Source: Luteibacter jiangsuensis
Lineage (GTDB): Bacteria; Pseudomonadota; Gammaproteobacteria; Xanthomonadales; Rhodanobacteraceae
NCBI RefSeq assembly: GCF_011742555.1
Contig: NZ_JAAQQR010000005.1
Span: 236,013-300,012 of the forward strand
DNA length: 64,000 nucleotides
Reading direction: 5' to 3'
Shown here: piece after piece, positions 17,505-26,217 of the stretch
How the letters are laid out: each line of letters opens with the position of its first letter
Numbering within the stretch: the first letter of the stretch is position 1
The notes under the pieces: generated by a model
The model's input: the letters and a program-made list of their open reading frames with translations, nothing else
Databases searched by the model: none
What the model was told of the DNA's origin: nothing
Translations under genes and position numbers: made by a program

Positions 17505-19940
17505 ATGGCGAACGACGAAGATCGGCAGAACGTCTTGAACGAATCGCTCATGGGGCCGACAGACCGGCGCAGGTTCCTGCACCTCACGGGGGCCTTCGTG
17601 ACAGCGCTGCCATGGCTTGCCCTCCCCCGTTTTCTCGAAGGCAAGCCCGTCCCGCGTCCTGCGAGCCCCATGCCCACGGGGCCCGCGAGGCACACGCTCT
17701 GGTACGGCGGTGCCGCTCGGGAGTCGAACCTGCTGCGCGAGGGCCTGCCGGTAGGCAATGGCCGCATCGGCGCGCTGGTCGGCGGCGATCCGGCCGCCAC
17801 CTGCCTGTACGTTACCGACGCATCGATGTGGCTCGGAAAGCGTGACGTGGTGCTCGGTACCGACGGCCAGTTCGACTACTCCACGGAGCATTTCGGAAGC
17901 CTCGTGATGCTGGCCAAGGTGTACCTCTCGGTGGAAGGACACGAAGCGGCGCAAGTCACCGACTACCGCCGCGAGCTGAACCTCGACCAGGGCTACATGC
18001 GCGTCTCCTATCGAAAGGACGGCATTGCTTACACATGGAACATTTTCGCCAGCTACCCGGACGACGCGATCGCCATCCATCTGTCGCAGACGGGCGGCAG
18101 CGACTTCAGCGGTTCGGTGGCATTACATGGCATGCATGGCGATACGCCGCGGGCCGAGGGGGTGCGCTGGCCCACTCCTGCGGCGGCTACCCGTTTCGAG
18201 GGAACCCTGGAGAACGGCCTGAAGTACGCGACGAACGTCATGGCCGTCGCCGGTTCCGGCAGCGTCGCGGCGGATGGACAAGGCCTCCGGTTCACGCGCT
18301 GCAACTCGCTCACGGTGATCCTCTGCGGCGGCACCAACTACACGCCGGATGCGACCAAGGGTTACATGGATCCAGCGGTCGCGCCCCTGGCCTTGGCCAT
18401 CCGGAAAACCGAGGCGGCCGCCAGGGTGTCCCCGAAGGTACTGCTGAACACCCATGTGGCTGACTACCGCGCGCTGTTCGACACGATGCGTGTGGACTTC
18501 GGCACCTCCAGCAAGGCACAGCGGGCCATGGACACCTGGGCCCGCCTCCAGGCCCGTGCCGCGCCCGGTTCGTCTGCGGACCCGGAGCTCGAGGCGACCT
18601 ATCTGCAGTACGGCCGCTACCTGACCATCGCCGGATCCCGCGACAGTCTGCCCACCGGACTGCAAGGCCTGTGGCTGGACAGCAACGTGTCGCCGTGGAT
18701 GGCGGACTATCACAGCGACATCAATATCCAGATGAACTACTGGCTGCCCGACCGCGCCGGGTTGCCGTCGTGCTTCGAGCCCTTCACCAGCTACTGCCTC
18801 AGTCAGCTCGACGACTGGACCGACGTCACCCGGAAACACTTCAACGATCCGCGCAACGTCTTTCGCAACAGCTCGGGAAAGATCGCCGGCTGGACCATGG
18901 GCATCTCCACCAATATCTATGGCGCAGGCGGCTGGCGCTGGCACCCGGCTGGCAACGCGTGGCTGTGCAACAACCTGTGGCAGCACTACCAGTACAACCC
19001 GAGTAAGGCATACCTGGCCCGCATCTATCCGTTGTTGAAGGGCGCAGCTGAGTTCTGGGAAAGCCGGCTGCTGACAATCAGCGTGAAGGACCCAGCCACC
19101 GGTTCGATGCGCGAGGTGCTTGTCGACGACGCCGACTGGTCCCCCGAGCAAGGCCCGCTCGATGCCAAAGGCATCACTTATGCGCAGGAACTGGTGTGGG
19201 ACCTGTTCGAGAACTACCGCCAGGCGAGCTCGCTATTGGGCCGGGATAGGGGCTACGCCGCGAAGATCGGAGAACTGCAGGCTCGGCTCTACCTCCCCCG
19301 GATCAGCAGCACCTCGGGCTGGCTGGAAGAATGGATGACACCGGAGAACCTGGGTGAGAAGCAACACCGGCACCTGTCCCCGCTGGTGGGATTCTTCCCG
19401 GGCGACAGGATCCGGCTCGGCGACAGCCCACCTGCGCTGATCGAAGGCGTCACCCGGCTGCTGGAAGCGCGAGGCACCGGCGGATACGGCTGGGCCTGCG
19501 CCTGGCGAGCCATATGCTGGGCACGGTTGGGCGACGCCGCGAAGGCCTACCGGCTTGTCCTCACCAATCTGTCGCCGTCGAAGAACCGAAGCAACGGCAC
19601 GGCGCAGAACCTCTTCGACATGTACCTGCTGGACGACGGCAACGATGCCTTCCAGATCGACGCAAACTTCGGCACCCCAACGGCCATGCTGGAAATGCTG
19701 ATCACGTCGCGTCCCGGCCTGATCGTGCTGCTGCCCGCCCTGCCCGAGGCCTGGGCGGCATCGGGCAGCGTGACAGGCCTCGGTGCGCGCGGCGGCTTCC
19801 GGGTCGACATGGCCTGGAAGCACGGCAAGGTCACCTCGGTGACGGTACGGAGCGTGGGTGGCGAGCGGACGCGGGTGAAGGCCGGGGCGTGGGAGAAGGA
19901 CATCTCCCTAAGGGCGGGCGACGTCGTGACCGTGATTTGA
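17505..19940 (+). CDS. Glycoside hydrolase family 95 (alpha-L-fucosidase/galactosidase)
   Basis: 811 residues from ATG 17505; a TTG at 17466 would add 13 residues but lies in the inverted repeat. A twin-arginine signal (DRRRFLHLTG, then a hydrophobic stretch) suggests folded export by Tat. GH95 features follow: LWYGGAARESNLLREGLPVGNGRIGALV at the start of the N-terminal beta domain, the (alpha/alpha)6 barrel with DINIQMNYWLPD holding the conserved asparagines, WHPAGNAW, and near the end QIDANFGTPTAMLEML with the catalytic-region aspartate. The family hydrolyses alpha-1,2-fucosyl or alpha-L-galactosyl linkages, as in xyloglucan and glycans. Divergent from the TonB receptor/GH27 operon, forming one glycan-use locus. 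Confidence 0.9.
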   Translation: MANDEDRQNVLNESLMGPTDRRRFLHLTGAFVTALPWLALPRFLEGKPVPRPASPMPTGPARHTLWYGGAARESNLLREGLPVGNGRIGALVGGDPAATCLYVTDASMWLGKRDVVLGTDGQFDYSTEHFGSLVMLAKVYLSVEGHEAAQVTDYRRELNLDQGYMRVSYRKDGIAYTWNIFASYPDDAIAIHLSQTGGSDFSGSVALHGMHGDTPRAEGVRWPTPAAATRFEGTLENGLKYATNVMAVAGSGSVAADGQGLRFTRCNSLTVILCGGTNYTPDATKGYMDPAVAPLALAIRKTEAAARVSPKVLLNTHVADYRALFDTMRVDFGTSSKAQRAMDTWARLQARAAPGSSADPELEATYLQYGRYLTIAGSRDSLPTGLQGLWLDSNVSPWMADYHSDINIQMNYWLPDRAGLPSCFEPFTSYCLSQLDDWTDVTRKHFNDPRNVFRNSSGKIAGWTMGISTNIYGAGGWRWHPAGNAWLCNNLWQHYQYNPSKAYLARIYPLLKGAAEFWESRLLTISVKDPATGSMREVLVDDADWSPEQGPLDAKGITYAQELVWDLFENYRQASSLLGRDRGYAAKIGELQARLYLPRISSTSGWLEEWMTPENLGEKQHRHLSPLVGFFPGDRIRLGDSPPALIEGVTRLLEARGTGGYGWACAWRAICWARLGDAAKAYRLVLTNLSPSKNRSNGTAQNLFDMYLLDDGNDAFQIDANFGTPTAMLEMLITSRPGLIVLLPALPEAWAASGSVTGLGARGGFRVDMAWKHGKVTSVTVRSVGGERTRVKAGAWEKDISLRAGDVVTVI

Positions 19941-19954
19941 ACGGCTTTACCCCG

Positions 19955-21346
19955 TCAGATCAACCGCGAACTGCTGCTCGCCGCCGGCGCATACGCATCG
20001 AAGCTCATGGCGATATTCCGCAGCAGCAGACGCCCCTTCGCACTCACGTCGATACGGTCGTCCGTCATCGACACCAGGCCATCGTCCGCAAGCGTCTGCA
20101 GTTGCTCAAGCGCATCGCGGAAATAGCTGGCGAAGTGAATGCGGTGGCGCTGCGCGAAGGTACCCATATCCAGCGTGCCATGGCACATCAGCTCGCCGAT
20201 GGCTTCGCGGCGCAGCTGATCGTCCTCGTTCAGGCGAAGCCCGCGTGCCACCGGCAGGAGGCCCTGCGTCACCGCCTTCGTATAGGCCGGAAGGTCCCGG
20301 TGGTTCTGGCTGTAGGTATCGCCGATACGGCTGATGGCGCTGGGGCCGAAACCGATGATGTCGCAGTCGCCGCAGGTGGAGTAACCCTGGAAGTTCCGCT
20401 GCAGGCTTCCCGCCCGCTGCGCACGAACCAGATCGTCGTCCGGCAGCGCGAAGTGATCCATGCCGATATACACGTAACCCGCGTCGGTGAGCCGCTGCAA
20501 GGCCATGCCGAAAAGGGCCAGACGCTGTGACGGCGACGGCAACGCCTCGGCATCGATCTGACGCTGCGCCTTGAACATCTTGGGCAGGTGCGCGTAGCCG
20601 TAGACGGCCACGCGATCCGGCTTCAGTTCGATCACCTTGTCCAGCGTGCGGCTGAAGCCGTCCATGCTCTGGCGGGGCAGCCCATAGATCAGGTCCACGC
20701 TGATCGAGCGGTAGCCGACGCGCCTGGCGGTGTCGATCGCCACCCGTGTCTGCTCGACGGACTGTTCCCGATTGACCGCCTCCTGCACCACCGGGTCGAA
20801 ATCCTGGATGCCCACCGACATACGGTTGAAGCCCAGCCGACCGAGACCGCGCACATAGTCTTCGCTGGCGTGCCGCGGGTCGATCTCGATACCCCATTCG
20901 CGCTGCTCGATCGGTGCCGGCGTGAAGTGCCGATGGATCGACGCATTCAACTGGCTCATGGCACCGAGGCTGAGGAAGTTCGGTGTGCCGCCACCCAGAT
21001 GGAGCTGGCGCACGACGCGATCGGAATCGATCAACGCGCCCAGCATGGCGATTTCATGATCGAGCAAGCGCACGTACGCTTCGCCCCTGCTGGAATCACG
21101 CGTGATGACGCGATTGCAGCCGCAGTAGAAGCAGGGGCTCTCGCAGAACGGCACGTGGACGTACAACGATAGCGGCGTGGGCACCGGGTCGTGGTTGGAC
21201 GCGGCGATCGCTTCGCGCAGCTGGGTTTCGCCGAACCCTTCGTGGAACTGGAGGGCGCTGGGGTAGCTCGTATAGCGCGGGCCGCGGCCGTCGTAGCGGG
21301 CGATCAGGTCGGCGTCGAACTCGGGCATGGTGTGTGGTGTAAGCAT
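19955..21346 (-). CDS. hemN: Oxygen-independent coproporphyrinogen III oxidase
   Basis: 463 residues from ATG 21346. A radical-SAM CxxxCxxC motif sits in PFCESPCFYCGCN, followed by the extra HemN cysteine, LHLGGGTPNFLS, the IEIDPR motif, and the C-terminal HemN domain (GFGPSAISRIG). HemN converts coproporphyrinogen III to protoporphyrinogen IX without oxygen. An N-terminal RYDGRGPRYTSYPSA segment is typical of true HemN rather than HemW. It lies 58 bp after cydC on the same strand, so low-oxygen heme synthesis is probably co-expressed with the cytochrome bd genes that need heme. Confidence 0.93.
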   Translation of the reverse strand: MLTPHTMPEFDADLIARYDGRGPRYTSYPSALQFHEGFGETQLREAIAASNHDPVPTPLSLYVHVPFCESPCFYCGCNRVITRDSSRGEAYVRLLDHEIAMLGALIDSDRVVRQLHLGGGTPNFLSLGAMSQLNASIHRHFTPAPIEQREWGIEIDPRHASEDYVRGLGRLGFNRMSVGIQDFDPVVQEAVNREQSVEQTRVAIDTARRVGYRSISVDLIYGLPRQSMDGFSRTLDKVIELKPDRVAVYGYAHLPKMFKAQRQIDAEALPSPSQRLALFGMALQRLTDAGYVYIGMDHFALPDDDLVRAQRAGSLQRNFQGYSTCGDCDIIGFGPSAISRIGDTYSQNHRDLPAYTKAVTQGLLPVARGLRLNEDDQLRREAIGELMCHGTLDMGTFAQRHRIHFASYFRDALEQLQTLADDGLVSMTDDRIDVSAKGRLLLRNIAMSFDAYAPAASSSSRLI

Positions 21347-21404
21347 GGCGAGACTATCGCCTGCGCGCCGCGCGTGGTTCTTGATGCCGGTCAATTGGCG
21401 CGCA

Positions 21405-23123
21405 TCATCCGGCATCGCGCAGGCTGTCCGTCGTTTGCGCCGCAAAACCTTCCACCGTCCGGCGCGCCACGATACGCCCCTGCTCGATCACCGCCACTTC
21501 GTCCACCAGTGCCGCGATACCGCCGAGACGATGGGTGATCAACAGCACGCTGCGGCCCCGTGTTTCCACCGCCAGCGACTTGTACAGCGCGGCGGTGGTA
21601 AGCGCATCGAGGCCTTCGCTAGGCTCGTCCAGCACCAGCACCGGCGCATCGACCAGCAACGCCCGGGCGATCGCCAGCCGGCGCGCTTCGCCGCCCGAGA
21701 GGTTCACGCCGTTCGCACCGACCCAGGTGTCCAGGCCATTCGGCAGCTCGCGCAGGAATTCGTCCAGTTGCGCGACAGCAAGCACCCGCAGCAACGTGGC
21801 GTCGTCCGCATCCGGCGCCGCGATGCGCAGGTTGTCGCGCAGACTCGCATCGAACAGGTAAGGCGCCTGCTCGACGATGGCGAGTCGCGCCCGCACGTCG
21901 TCGGCACCCAGTTGATCCAGGGCCGTGCCGCCCAGCGTCACGCTGCCCTGATAGGGATACAGGCGCCCCAACAGCTGCGCGAGGCTGCTCTTGCCCGCGC
22001 CCGATGCACCGACCAGGGCCAGGTGCGTGCCGGCCGTCAGGTCCAGGTTGAGCCCCCGCAGCGCCCATTCGCCATGCTGCGCATGGCGCATCCATACCTC
22101 GCGCAAGTGCAGATCGGTGGCTTGTGGCATAGCCACCGGCGTCGCCGGATCGAGCACTACCGGCGCGCGGTCTGCCAGCTCGAACACCCGCTGCGCAGCC
22201 GCCTTGATCGCGGCGAGCCGCGACCATGCCAGCGGCAATGGCAGCAGCGGTTCGAAGGCGGCCATGGCGAGCATCGCCAGCAACGCAAGGCCCGGACCGT
22301 CGAGATGGCGCTGTTGCATCGCGAGCACGCCGATCAGGAGGGCGACGCTCAAGGCGATGCCGCTGCACGCCGCCAGCATGGCGTCGGCGCGAGCCAGCCC
22401 ACGTTGCGTACGCGCGCGAGCCGCTTCACGCTGCGCGGTCAGTTGCTCCATCCTTGCATCGAACGCGTCTTCCGCGCCCCACATCGTCAGTTCCGCACGG
22501 CCCGCCAAAGCATCGGCCCAAGCCGCGCGCAAGGCTTCGGCATCGCGGTCGATCTGCGCCGCATCGTCAGCATGGCTGGCCTGCAACCGCCACGGCAGCC
22601 AGGCGCCGGCAAACAGCAGCAACGGCATCAGAAGCAACGCAAACCAGCCCGACCAGCAAGCGGCAACGACGAGCACGACCAGGGCGCTGCAAGCCGCCAC
22701 AGCGCTGGGCAGCCACAGGCCCAGGTACGACTGTTCCAGCGTGTCGATATCGGCCCGCAGGCGCGACAGGAGTTGTGCGCCCCGCTGCTCCGCCAGCGCC
22801 GCCGGAGCCAGCGGGATCAACCGGCCGAACAACCAGCCGCGTAGACGCGCAAGAATGGACAGCGTGGCATCGTGGCCGCAGAGGCGTTCTGCATAACGGC
22901 CGCCCGTGCGCAGGATCGCGAACAGGCGCACCAGGGCCGCCGGGGTGTAGTAATTGATGGCCGCGGCACCCGCGCCCACCAGGGCCATGCTGGCGATGAA
23001 GTGCCCGGACACCGCCATCAGGCCGATACCCGCCGTGCTTGCCAGCAGACTCAGACCGAGCGCGGCGAGCATGCGCCCACGCTGCGGCTGCATCAGTTCG
23101 AACAGACGACGCTGCCAGTTCAT
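21405..23123 (-). CDS. cydC: CydC subunit of heterodimeric ABC exporter CydDC
   Basis: 572 residues: six transmembrane helices with the exporter fold, then an ATPase domain with Walker A VGASGAGKSS, signature NLSGGEARRLA, Walker B PVLVLDEPSEGLD and the switch histidine in ITHR. The N-terminal SLLASTAGIGLMAVSGHFIA matches CydC. The start ATG overlaps the cydD stop (ATGA). CydDC exports cysteine/glutathione (or handles heme) to the periplasm and is required to assemble cytochrome bd. The much longer frame on this strand is a shadow of cydD. Confidence 0.93.
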   Translation of the reverse strand: MNWQRRLFELMQPQRGRMLAALGLSLLASTAGIGLMAVSGHFIASMALVGAGAAAINYYTPAALVRLFAILRTGGRYAERLCGHDATLSILARLRGWLFGRLIPLAPAALAEQRGAQLLSRLRADIDTLEQSYLGLWLPSAVAACSALVVLVVAACWSGWFALLLMPLLLFAGAWLPWRLQASHADDAAQIDRDAEALRAAWADALAGRAELTMWGAEDAFDARMEQLTAQREAARARTQRGLARADAMLAACSGIALSVALLIGVLAMQQRHLDGPGLALLAMLAMAAFEPLLPLPLAWSRLAAIKAAAQRVFELADRAPVVLDPATPVAMPQATDLHLREVWMRHAQHGEWALRGLNLDLTAGTHLALVGASGAGKSSLAQLLGRLYPYQGSVTLGGTALDQLGADDVRARLAIVEQAPYLFDASLRDNLRIAAPDADDATLLRVLAVAQLDEFLRELPNGLDTWVGANGVNLSGGEARRLAIARALLVDAPVLVLDEPSEGLDALTTAALYKSLAVETRGRSVLLITHRLGGIAALVDEVAVIEQGRIVARRTVEGFAAQTTDSLRDAG

Positions 23124-24865
23124 GCGCGCAGATCCTCTTGCAGCAGTGCAGCGAAGGCGGTGCCCGGCCGACGCAGCTGCGCCACCGTGCCCTGCTCCAC
23201 GATCGTTCCTCCGACCAGCACGGCCACGACTTCCTGTGGCCCCAGATCCCGTACGCGATGTGCCACCCGCAGCACGGTGCGTCCCCGGGCGAACTGATCC
23301 AGTTGCTGCTCGATCTGCGCCGCCGTGGCGGCATCCAGATGCTGGGTAGGTTCGTCCCACAACAACACCGATGCATCGCGCAGGCACATACGCGCGATCG
23401 CCAGCCGTTGCAGCTCGCCGCCGGACAAGCCGAGGCCACGTTCTCCCAACGGCGTATCCAGACCTTGCGGGAGCTTCGCCACCACGTGGTCGAGAGACGC
23501 CATGCGCAACACGCGCGCGATGCTCACCTCGTCCGCGTCCGGGCGGGCCAGCAGCAGGTTGTCGCGCAGGCTGCCGTTGAACACATGCGGGCGCTGCGGC
23601 AGCCAGGCGATCTGTGCGCGCCACACCGGCAAGTCGGCAGCCTGCAGGGCATGGCCGTCGATCTCGATATCGCCGCTTTCCAACGGCAGCAGACCCATCA
23701 CCGCGGCAAGCAGGCTGGATTTGCCACCGCCGCTCGGCCCGACCAGGGTCAGACGGCTCCCCGCCGGCACCGTCAGGTCGATACCGCGCAACACCTCGCC
23801 ACTGTCGCCCTGGCTGGCATGCACACCGCGCAGCACGAGGTTGGGAGCCGCCGCTTTCGGCGTGGCGACAGGCGTTGCGGCCAGGGGCGCCGCGACCGGC
23901 GCCGCCAGAATATCGACCAGGCCCTCGGCGGCCGCCACGGCCTCCATCCGCGCGTGCCGCTGCGTGCCCATGGCGCGCAGAGGCAGGAAGAACTCCGGCG
24001 CGAGCAACAGCGCGAACATGCCTTCGGCAAAACCCAGGTGGCCGGACATCAGCCGAAAGCCCACCATCACCGCCACGATGGCAATGCTGCACGTGGCAAA
24101 GAATTCCATCACCAGCGCGGAAAGAAAGGCCACCCGCAGCACCGCCATGGTGTCCTTCCGATACCCTTCGCCGGCCGCCAGCACACGCTCATGTTCGCGC
24201 TCGGCGGCACGATAGAGCCGCAGGGTGCTCAAGCCCGACACCGCGTCCATGAAGCGTGCGCCCAGGCGGCGCAGGCGCAGCCAGCGGCGTGTGCTGGCCT
24301 CGGCGGCAGCGCGTCCGGCCAGGATCAGGAACACCGGCAGCAACGGCGCGCACAACAGCAACACCAACGCCGACCAGGGCTCGCGCAGGCCCACCGCCAG
24401 CAGCACCACGGTCGGGATCAGGCCGGCCAGCGCCGCCTGCGGGAGATAGCCGGCGTAGTACGGAGCCAGCGTGTCCACGCCATCGACCAGCCGGGTAACC
24501 AGATCGCCCGCGGACTGTCCCGTAGACCACCGCGGCCCCAGCTGACGCAGGCGCTCCCGCAGACTGCGTTGCACGTTCTGCGTCACCGCCCTGCCGGCAG
24601 CATCGCTGCACGCGCGCTGGCGATAGAGCAACACGGCACGCAGCAAGACCAGCGCAACGACGCCCAGGATCGACCAGCGCAGGTCGGCCAGCCCCGCATG
24701 CGCGAAGATCGCCTGCGCCAGAACATGCGACACCAGCCACGCGATGGCGCATACAAGGAGCGACTGCGCCGCGCCGTACGAGATGGCGTTGCGCAGCAGA
24801 CGGCGGACTGGCTGCGCCTGTTGGCGCAGCCAGTCCGCGGCGGCACCGTGTTCAGTGCTTGCCAT
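23120..24865 (-). CDS. cydD: CydD subunit of heterodimeric ABC exporter CydDC
   Basis: 581 residues from ATG 24865 (MASTEHG). Six-helix exporter domain with GPRWSTGQSAGDLVTRLVDGVD and YYAGYLPQAALA, motifs characteristic of CydD, then an ATPase with Walker A VGPSGGGKSS, signature [11 protein letters not shown], and Walker B VLLWDEPTQHLD. Its start overlaps the end of the CydX-like gene by 14 bases and its stop overlaps cydC by 4, so cydX-cydD-cydC are translationally linked. A proline/alanine-rich linker (repeated AAP/ATP) before the ATPase domain is longer than usual. Confidence 0.93.
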   Translation of the reverse strand: MASTEHGAAADWLRQQAQPVRRLLRNAISYGAAQSLLVCAIAWLVSHVLAQAIFAHAGLADLRWSILGVVALVLLRAVLLYRQRACSDAAGRAVTQNVQRSLRERLRQLGPRWSTGQSAGDLVTRLVDGVDTLAPYYAGYLPQAALAGLIPTVVLLAVGLREPWSALVLLLCAPLLPVFLILAGRAAAEASTRRWLRLRRLGARFMDAVSGLSTLRLYRAAEREHERVLAAGEGYRKDTMAVLRVAFLSALVMEFFATCSIAIVAVMVGFRLMSGHLGFAEGMFALLLAPEFFLPLRAMGTQRHARMEAVAAAEGLVDILAAPVAAPLAATPVATPKAAAPNLVLRGVHASQGDSGEVLRGIDLTVPAGSRLTLVGPSGGGKSSLLAAVMGLLPLESGDIEIDGHALQAADLPVWRAQIAWLPQRPHVFNGSLRDNLLLARPDADEVSIARVLRMASLDHVVAKLPQGLDTPLGERGLGLSGGELQRLAIARMCLRDASVLLWDEPTQHLDAATAAQIEQQLDQFARGRTVLRVAHRVRDLGPQEVVAVLVGGTIVEQGTVAQLRRPGTAFAALLQEDLRA

Positions 24866-25067
24866 CTTTCCGCTCGAGGGCCAGTGCGGCGGCGCGCTCG
24901 TCCTGTGCGTCGAGCAAGGCACCACCCACCGCGGCGATCAGCACGATCATCACCGTGCCGACCAGCCAGGCGAAGTACCACGCGCCACGGTCGCCGAGAA
25001 TGATCGCCAGCACGATCGCCAGACCGGCGATCAACATGAAGATCGAGAACTGTATGAAGGTTTTCAT
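24852..25067 (-). CDS. cydX: CydX-like small subunit with an extra N-terminal helix
   Basis: 71 residues from ATG 25067, preceded by GGAGG at good distance. The second half, WYFAWLVGTVMIVLIAAVGG, matches the conserved WYFAW(I/L)LGT core of CydX/YbgT, the short single-helix subunit that stabilises cytochrome bd. Standard CydX is about 35-40 residues; here an additional hydrophobic helix (about residues 5-24) precedes it, giving two predicted membrane segments and a charged tail. Position directly after cydB is that of cydX. Whether the extra helix is cleaved or remains is unknown. Confidence 0.75.
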   Translation of the reverse strand: MKTFIQFSIFMLIAGLAIVLAIILGDRGAWYFAWLVGTVMIVLIAAVGGALLDAQDERAAALALERKDGKH

Positions 25068-25081
25068 CGTCAAGCCTCCGC

Positions 25082-26215
25082 TCAGTAGGCGTGTTCGTCA
25101 GTGGCGACCTGGTCGGGATCGACCTTGCCGCGCATCACATAGAAAGCCCAGCTGGTGTACCAGACCACCAGCGGCACGAAGACCAGGGTGAAACCGAGCA
25201 TCCAGGCCAGCGTCAACTGGCTCGAGCCGGAATTCCACAAGGTGAGGCTCTGCGACGGGTTGCTCACCGAGGGCAGCAGGAACGGGAACAGCGCGCATCC
25301 CACCGTACCGATCACGCCGATCCAGGCCACCGCGCCCATCCACCAGGCGAGCAACGGACGCTCGCTGCTGGCGCTGAACAGGCTGCCCAGCATGCCGAGG
25401 AAGCCGGCCGCCGGCAGCAGCCACAGCACGTTGTGCGCATGGAAATTGCTGAGCCAGGCACCGTCGGCACGCGTCACCACCTGCTGCAGAGGCGTCTGCG
25501 CCACACCGGCACCCGGGAACTGATTCAGCACATAGCCCTGCATGTGCGCCACCCAGAAGCCGCCGACGGCGAACAGCACGATCGCCAGCGCCCATCCCAA
25601 GCGGGCCACCTTCCGGCTGCGCTCCGCAATGGCGCCTTCGGCACCGCCCATGACCGTCACGCCGCCCATCGCCGCCGACATGCAGGCCGATAGCACGCCG
25701 CACAGGATGGCGAACGGGTTGAGCAAGGCAAGGAAACTGCCGGTGTAGAACGACGTGAGCGTCCAGTCGAAGTGGAAAGGCACGCCCTGGAACAGGTTAC
25801 CGATGGCCGCGCCGAACACCACCATCGGCACGAAGCCGCTGACGAACAGCGCCCAGTCCCACGCGCTGCGCCACCCTGCCGACGGCATCTTGCTACGGTA
25901 TTCGAAGCCGACCGGGCGAATGATCATCGTCCAGAGCAGCAACAGCATCACCACGTAGAAGCCGGAGAACGCGGTGGCGTAGATCAGCGGGAAGGCGGCG
26001 AAGATCGCGCCGCCTCCGAGAATGAACCACACCTGGTTACCGTCCCAGTGCGGGCCGATGACATTCAGCGCCACGCGGCGCTCCAGATCGGTACGGCCGA
26101 TGTAGCGGAGGATGGCCCCCACGCCCATGTCCATGCCGACCATCACGGCCAGGCCGATCAGCAGTACGCCGAGCAGCAGCCACCAGACCACTTGCAGGCT
26201 TGCGTAGATATCCAT
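25082..26215 (-). CDS. cydB: Cytochrome bd ubiquinol oxidase subunit II
   Basis: 377 residues with about nine transmembrane helices. Typical CydB start (MDIYASLQVVWWLLLGVLLIGLAVMVGMDMGVG) and NVIGPHWDGNQVWFILGGGAIFAAFP, the best conserved CydB stretch, then FEYRSKM. Length is usual for the family. It is two bases downstream of cydA's stop and followed by cydX. Together with CydA it forms the inner-membrane oxidase that reduces oxygen at very low concentrations. Confidence 0.96.
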   Translation of the reverse strand: MDIYASLQVVWWLLLGVLLIGLAVMVGMDMGVGAILRYIGRTDLERRVALNVIGPHWDGNQVWFILGGGAIFAAFPLIYATAFSGFYVVMLLLLWTMIIRPVGFEYRSKMPSAGWRSAWDWALFVSGFVPMVVFGAAIGNLFQGVPFHFDWTLTSFYTGSFLALLNPFAILCGVLSACMSAAMGGVTVMGGAEGAIAERSRKVARLGWALAIVLFAVGGFWVAHMQGYVLNQFPGAGVAQTPLQQVVTRADGAWLSNFHAHNVLWLLPAAGFLGMLGSLFSASSERPLLAWWMGAVAWIGVIGTVGCALFPFLLPSVSNPSQSLTLWNSGSSQLTLAWMLGFTLVFVPLVVWYTSWAFYVMRGKVDPDQVATDEHAY

Positions 26216-26217
26216 GA

